From Methylobacterium nonmethylotrophicum (GTDB lineage: Bacteria; Pseudomonadota; Alphaproteobacteria; Rhizobiales; Beijerinckiaceae): a stretch of 64,000 bases of DNA. The notes under the pieces were generated by a model, which saw only the letters and a list, made by a program, of their open reading frames with translations, ran no database searches and had not been told where the DNA came from. Each line of letters begins with the position of its first letter. The first letter of the stretch is position 1. A program made the position numbers and the translations under genes. This document shows positions 59,691 to 64,000 of the stretch, in pieces. The stretch is from contig NZ_SRLB01000012.1 in the NCBI RefSeq assembly GCF_004745635.1, positions 1-64,000 on the forward strand. Direction: 5' to 3'.

Positions 59691-61831
59691 GCGGCAGCCC
59701 GCAACGGTACGTGGAGGGCGACCATCTCCGGATCACGGAGGCGGACGGTACCCCGCATCTCTGGGTCGTGCGGAAACGCGTCGTCCGGGGCTGGCGCCTG
59801 GAACCGGTCGGCGGCGGCGACACACGCACCGTGACGGACCGTGACATCACCCGCATGCGCCAGCAGATCGAGCACTATCCCCAAGGCCGGGCCGGTTTGA
59901 CGGCGGACCAGGAGGAGCTCCTCAACAGGACGTTCGAGAGCAACAAGGCGGAGTCGTGCATCGAGGCGATGCGACGTGCGGAGTATCTCTGGCATGCGTA
60001 CCGACTGCACAAGGAAGGCATTCCTCTGAACGCGGCTTTCGAGCGCGCCGCGTCGGAGATTTTCGCCGAGAAAGGACCGACGTGGCAGAAAGAGGACGAC
60101 GAGGCGGCCGCCGTCCGCGAAACGGCGCGCGCCGAGCGCCGCCGCGTGCCCCCCGAGTTGCTGAAGAGCCCGAACAAGCCCCGGAAGCCCCTGGCCGCGC
60201 CCAAGCCCAGCACGATCGAGAGCTGGTATCATCCCTGGATGGCGGTGAGCCGCGACATTCGCATCCTGGTCCCGTTGATCGAGAAGCGCGGGAACCGAAC
60301 CTCGCGGTTCAAGGATGAAAGGGCCTTCATCCCTGAGAGGATGAAGATCTACATCGAAACGATGTTTCTCAACGACCGCCGGGCATCGCTGAACGAAGTC
60401 CACAAGCTTCTTAACAAGGAGCTAAAATCGAAAGGCTTAAAGGTAAGCTATAAATGCTTTCAAGCGTATCTTTTGAAAAACTACTCTGAACATGAGGAGG
60501 TTAAGAGGCGTTTCAATTGGCGTAAAGCGCACCTCGAAACCGGCGTATTCAAACGCAAGCGCCCGCCCGCGAAGCCCCTCGAAGAGATCGAGGTCGATCA
60601 CAGCCTTCTGGACATCATCGTCGTCAACGAGAAGTCCGGAAGACCCCTGGGTAGGCCGTGGATTACCTTGGCCTTGGACAGATGCACTCGGATGGTACTC
60701 GGGGTGCACGTGAGTTTCGAGCCCCCGAGCTTCGCTTCGCTGCAGCGGTGCTTGGCCCACGCATTCTGGCCCAAGGACCTCACCGGGTTGGGGCTGAGCA
60801 ATCCATGGCCTGCCGAGGGCATCCCCCGGCTGGTCTTCTGTGACAACGGCAAGGAATTCCACAGTCGGTCCCTGAAGCTCGCCGAGCTGTCGATGGGCTT
60901 CACGGTCGTCAACTTGCCTCCGCGTCAACCCTGGCTGAAGGGTAAGGTCGAACGAATTTTCGGCAGGATAGGAATTCAAGTCTTCGACCTCATGGAAGGT
61001 AAAACATTCAGCAACCCGGCAAAAAGAGGTGAATATAAATCAGTCGCTAGCGCCAAGCTGACTCTCCCGGAGGTGAAGGAGAAGTTGCTCAAATACTTCG
61101 TGGACGATTACCATGTGACTTTCCATGACGGGCTTAAGGGAACCCCCCTTGAGGAGTGGCAACGCCACGCCGAGGTGGACCGGGTCGAGGGCGTGCGCTC
61201 CTACGAGGACATCCGGCGCCTGATGGGCGCCACCTTCCTGAAGCCGATCACGAACGTCGGCATCAAGATCTTCGGGCTCGTCTACTACCACGACGACCTC
61301 AAGGAGCTGCGCCGCCGGCGCGGAGGCACGACCAAGCGGTTCCAAGTCCGCGCCGATCCGTTCGACCTAGGGGAGGTCGAGGTGCTCGACGAGGAGACGG
61401 GCCGGTGGATCGTGGTGCCTTGCGACCGACCCGAACTCGCGGCCGGGGTGTCGCTCCACCAGGCCAGGACCAACGACAAGCGGGCGCGGAGGCTCGCGGA
61501 AGGCGGACCGGTGACCGATCTGCACCGGGCCGAAGGGCAGCGCCTCGAAGCGGAGGAGGCGGCCGTGGCGCTGGATGACACCGAGGCTAAGACCACCGCC
61601 GCACGGGCGGCACGGTACGGGCTGGACAACGGCTGCTTCTTCACGCCGCTCGTCGGACAGCCGACGCCCGCGAACGATCCCGCGCCGGTTCCCGTCGGGG
61701 GCGAGGCCGAGGGTCATGAGGGCGGCAATGACCGGGCCGGTAACCCGGAGCCGGCCGGAGGCGGCGCCGACCCGGACGTTCAAGCGGCGATGCTCGCGAT
61801 GATGGCACAATGGACCAGGAGGTCGGCGTGA
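59687..61831 (+). CDS. tniA: TniA/TnsB-type DDE transposase
   Basis: A 714-aa transposase of the Tn7/Tn5053 group. DDE triad: Asp in EIEVDHSLLD (about 302), Asp in VFCDNGKEFHS (about 386) and Glu in LKGKVERIFG, 35 residues later (D35E). Helical DNA-binding regions precede the core and a beta-barrel follows; the Ala/Gly/Glu-rich tail (about 640-714) probably binds the ATPase. The gene has two AT-rich patches (about 60420-60530 and 60950-61060). GGAGG upstream, and ATGA overlap with tnsA. Confidence 0.9.
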   Translation: MSGSPQRYVEGDHLRITEADGTPHLWVVRKRVVRGWRLEPVGGGDTRTVTDRDITRMRQQIEHYPQGRAGLTADQEELLNRTFESNKAESCIEAMRRAEYLWHAYRLHKEGIPLNAAFERAASEIFAEKGPTWQKEDDEAAAVRETARAERRRVPPELLKSPNKPRKPLAAPKPSTIESWYHPWMAVSRDIRILVPLIEKRGNRTSRFKDERAFIPERMKIYIETMFLNDRRASLNEVHKLLNKELKSKGLKVSYKCFQAYLLKNYSEHEEVKRRFNWRKAHLETGVFKRKRPPAKPLEEIEVDHSLLDIIVVNEKSGRPLGRPWITLALDRCTRMVLGVHVSFEPPSFASLQRCLAHAFWPKDLTGLGLSNPWPAEGIPRLVFCDNGKEFHSRSLKLAELSMGFTVVNLPPRQPWLKGKVERIFGRIGIQVFDLMEGKTFSNPAKRGEYKSVASAKLTLPEVKEKLLKYFVDDYHVTFHDGLKGTPLEEWQRHAEVDRVEGVRSYEDIRRLMGATFLKPITNVGIKIFGLVYYHDDLKELRRRRGGTTKRFQVRADPFDLGEVEVLDEETGRWIVVPCDRPELAAGVSLHQARTNDKRARRLAEGGPVTDLHRAEGQRLEAEEAAVALDDTEAKTTAARAARYGLDNGCFFTPLVGQPTPANDPAPVPVGGEAEGHEGGNDRAGNPEPAGGGADPDVQAAMLAMMAQWTRRSA

Positions 61832-62949
61832 AGGTGGCGACGGAGCAAGCGATTGGACCGGGGCCCGAGGCGGCTGGCGGCGGGGACGTCGTCGTCGACT
61901 TCGAGACCCGGACGGTGCCTCACCAAGCCCTGCTCGACGGCAAGGCGGAAATCGCGAAGCTGCAGGCCCGGTACAGGCCCGAGAGGCGCCGCCGCCTGAA
62001 GGCACGGGCACTGGTCATCGCCGGACCCTCTGGGGCGGGGAAATCCACCATCCTCGAAAGTTACGCCGAGGACCATCCGCACCTGACGGATAGCCCCGAC
62101 GGCGACGTCCGACGCGTGATCCTCGTCGAGGCCCCGAAGCGCCCGACGCAGAGATCGTTCGTCGCGGCCATCATGCGCGCGCTCGGGTCGAAGGCGCGGG
62201 ACACCTGGAACACCGACGAGATCATCGCGAAGATCGGCTGGCTCTGCGACGAGCTCAAGGTCGAGCTGATCCTCATCGACGAGGCGCACCACCTCTGCGA
62301 GCACATCAGCCAGGACAACGAGGAGGACGTCTCTGAATTCCTCAAGAGCCTGCTCAACCGGCTCGGCACGCAGATCGTGTTGGCCGGCCTGCCGAGCCTC
62401 CTCCACCTGCGGGACTATCCGCAGCTGCGGCGTCGCATGCAGCCGCCGGTCGTGCTCCATCCCTATTCCTGGTCCTCCATCGAGGGGCGCGCCGCCTTCA
62501 TGGCCATGCTCGGGCTGTTCGAGGCTCAGCTCGGCCTGCCCGAGCCGTCGTTCCTCTTCGAGCACGAGACGGCCAAGCGGTTGTACTGCGCGACGGGCGG
62601 TTATCCGGGCCTCGTCTCGAAGACCCTGAGCGAGGCGCTGAGCGTCGCCCTGGAGAGGAAGGCAAGGCGGATCGATCTCGCCTTGCTCGGGCAGGTCTGG
62701 GAGCGGTTCGAGCCCGCCGGCGCGCCGCAACTGTCGGCCGACCCCGACGCACGACCGATGCCGGCACGCGAACTGGCCCGGGGAACCGCTCGCAATCCCT
62801 ACCTCGCCGGCAAGGACGCGTTCCTGAAGCTCTGGGCGCGGATGGCAAGGGAGCACGCGACGATGTCCGAGCGCGCGAACCGCCGTCGTCCGAGGCAATT
62901 GGCCTACCGGCCGGTCAGGGACGACGTCGAGGAGAGGCTCGCCGCGTGA
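61828..62949 (+). CDS. tniB: TniB/TnsC-type AAA+ ATPase
   Basis: A 373-aa ATPase that links target selection to the transposase. Walker A GPSGAGKST, Walker B LILIDEAHHL, sensor region IVLAGLPSLLHL. GTG 61828 is preferred: AGGAGG lies 5 bases upstream and it overlaps the tniA stop (GTGA). An ATG at 61810 in the same frame would give six more residues. Its stop overlaps the tniQ GTG. Confidence 0.88.
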   Translation: MKVATEQAIGPGPEAAGGGDVVVDFETRTVPHQALLDGKAEIAKLQARYRPERRRRLKARALVIAGPSGAGKSTILESYAEDHPHLTDSPDGDVRRVILVEAPKRPTQRSFVAAIMRALGSKARDTWNTDEIIAKIGWLCDELKVELILIDEAHHLCEHISQDNEEDVSEFLKSLLNRLGTQIVLAGLPSLLHLRDYPQLRRRMQPPVVLHPYSWSSIEGRAAFMAMLGLFEAQLGLPEPSFLFEHETAKRLYCATGGYPGLVSKTLSEALSVALERKARRIDLALLGQVWERFEPAGAPQLSADPDARPMPARELARGTARNPYLAGKDAFLKLWARMAREHATMSERANRRRPRQLAYRPVRDDVEERLAA

Positions 62950-64000
62950 GCCGGCAGACCGTCGAGCCTCTCGCGCTACGTGTCCGTCCGAAGCCGTACG
63001 AGGGAGGTGCGAGCCTCCTCGGACGGCTGGCAGCGCGCCATCGGGACGGGGACTTGGCCGCCTTCTGTCACGAGCATGGGCTGAGCCTTCGGCAGCTCGG
63101 TTTCGGCCGAGGGGTCGAACGCCTGGCGATGCTCGCGCGCGTGGACGCAACCGACTTGCTGCTGTCTTCCCCGAAGGTCGATGCTCGCACGCGGTCGGTC
63201 CGAATCGGCCACACCGTCGTCGGACTTGCGGACTGGTCCAAGGACGGCGGCCGATATTGCCCGCATTGCGTGCGCGAGGATGCCCTGCTCGCGCGAGCCG
63301 CCGGGCGCGACGCTGCCGTCGATGTCCATCGTCGCCTCTGGTGGGATGTCCTGTCGGTGACGCGCTGCCCGACGCACGGGACCGGATTTGGCGCCGGCTG
63401 CCCGCGCTGCGGCGCCCGTCCGGCTTGGGGAGGCGCTCCCGGTCGGTGCAGGATCTGTGGCTGCAGCCTGGCGGCACCCCGTCCGCCGGACCCTCGGGGG
63501 ACCGCGGGCTTTTCCGAATACGCGGCTGCACGGCTCGCGGGTTGGCCTACCGACGTTCCCCTCTTGGACGAAATGGACCTTAAGGAAGCGGTTCCTCAGA
63601 TGGAACGGCTCGGCCTGGTCATCACGGGGCCTCTATCCGCCCTCAAGCCACGCCGGGACACCGCGGCCGCCGCGGAGATCCGGGAAGTCGCGTTTCGCGC
63701 GCTGGCGTCCTGGCCGACGCAGTTCGAGGCGGCGCTCGACCGTGGGCTCACCCGGTCGCGGGGTGGACGGACCGGGACCGGACTGACGGGGACGTACGGC
63801 TGGGCTTACGAGCACTGGGCGGCGAAGCTCGAACATGCCTCGGTTTTCGGGTCCGCGGTGCGGTCGGCGATGCGTGGCCACGCAATCAAGCACGGGGTGA
63901 TCTCCGACCGGGAGGGCGCGCTGCTCTCGACGCCGTCGCCGCGCGATCCCGGGATCTCAGGAGCCGCGCGCTCGATGGGGTGGGGCTTCGCGCGCGTCAA
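62946..64000 (+). CDS. tniQ: TniQ/TnsD-family target selector, truncated by window end
   Basis: GTG 62946 overlaps the tniB stop (GTGA), and the frame stays open to the window end (351 codons, no stop). Zinc-ribbon motifs typical of TniQ are present: RYCPHCVRED, CPTHG, CPRCG and CRICGC. The conserved LWWDVLSVT segment lies between the first two. It should recognise the attachment target or a guide complex and recruit TniB. The C-terminal part is missing here. Confidence 0.85.
   Translation, partial: MSRQTVEPLALRVRPKPYEGGASLLGRLAARHRDGDLAAFCHEHGLSLRQLGFGRGVERLAMLARVDATDLLLSSPKVDARTRSVRIGHTVVGLADWSKDGGRYCPHCVREDALLARAAGRDAAVDVHRRLWWDVLSVTRCPTHGTGFGAGCPRCGARPAWGGAPGRCRICGCSLAAPRPPDPRGTAGFSEYAAARLAGWPTDVPLLDEMDLKEAVPQMERLGLVITGPLSALKPRRDTAAAAEIREVAFRALASWPTQFEAALDRGLTRSRGGRTGTGLTGTYGWAYEHWAAKLEHASVFGSAVRSAMRGHAIKHGVISDREGALLSTPSPRDPGISGAARSMGWGFARV

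Larger units (their letters stand above)
58639..64000 (+). mobile_element. Tn7-like transposon core (incomplete)
   Basis: Five genes overlap by 4 bases each: unknown ORF, TnsA-like, TniA, TniB, TniQ. The presence of a TnsA-like nuclease places it nearer to Tn7-like than to Tn5053-like elements. Terminal inverted repeats were not identified, and the right part lies beyond the window, so cargo and boundaries are unknown. Confidence 0.75.

Overview
This is a GC-rich (roughly 70% by eye) accessory region. Gene content and protein style point to an alphaproteobacterium of the order Rhizobiales, most likely Methylobacterium or Methylorubrum. That assignment is an inference from sequence style; there is no rRNA or other marker here. 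Transposon genes, IS relics, pseudogenes and stacked metal-resistance and defence-like cassettes suggest a plasmid or genomic island. No rRNA, tRNA or CRISPR array was seen.

Layout. 0-5.7 kb: periplasmic copper module (TolC-type lipoprotein, multicopper oxidase, two CusF-type copper binders, one of them fused to DUF305, cytochrome c, small secreted protein). 5.8-7.2 kb: IS1341-type element with TnpB only and a candidate guide RNA at its right end. 7.26-11.17 kb: overlapping three-gene operon, SIR2-domain protein + small middle protein + SMC-like ATPase, resembling ABC-three-component (ABC-3C) conflict systems. 11.4-16.8 kb: exonuclease pseudogene, a large SF2 helicase with six tandem C-terminal modules, and an unknown gene. 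17.3-18.75 kb: IS66 and TnpB relics. 19.1-23.0 kb: nucleotidyltransferase, PCu(A)C-like protein coupled to a class III cyclase, secreted Cys/His protein. 23.1-26.6 kb: copZ, copA and cueR with twin operators.

26.9-33.8 kb is a minus-strand gene set I do not recognise as a described system: two degenerate ParA-like proteins, a small acidic protein, a hypothetical, an FtsH-like AAA/M41 protease lacking membrane segments, a metallophosphoesterase-like protein without its metal ligands, and a PolB-type 3'-5' exonuclease. 34.2-36.3 kb holds broken chrA and MFS genes. 36.5-48.4 kb is a zinc/cobalt/cadmium module (two CDF exporters, czcBA, cadR, zntA, small secreted His-rich proteins, a nickel-exporter relic).

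49.3-53.9 kb is a second ABC-3C-like operon (middle protein, SMC-like ATPase, 655-aa protein with a C-terminal PD-(D/E)XK-like motif), bracketed by two related palindromes. 54-58.3 kb contains KfrA-like and winged-helix-like proteins, a decayed MFS copy and tiny ORFs. 58.6-64 kb is a Tn7-like transposition operon (unknown ORF, TnsA-like nuclease, TniA/TnsB, TniB/TnsC, TniQ) that runs off the window.

How it works together: copper is probably oxidised and buffered in the periplasm and pumped out by CopA under CueR control. Zn/Co/Cd is exported by CzcBA, the CDF proteins and ZntA, with CadR likely controlling zntA and one CDF gene through matching 19-bp-spacer promoters. CzcBA has no outer-membrane partner beside it; the only candidate in view is the lipoprotein at the left end. 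The two ABC-3C-like operons are probably anti-mobile-element systems.
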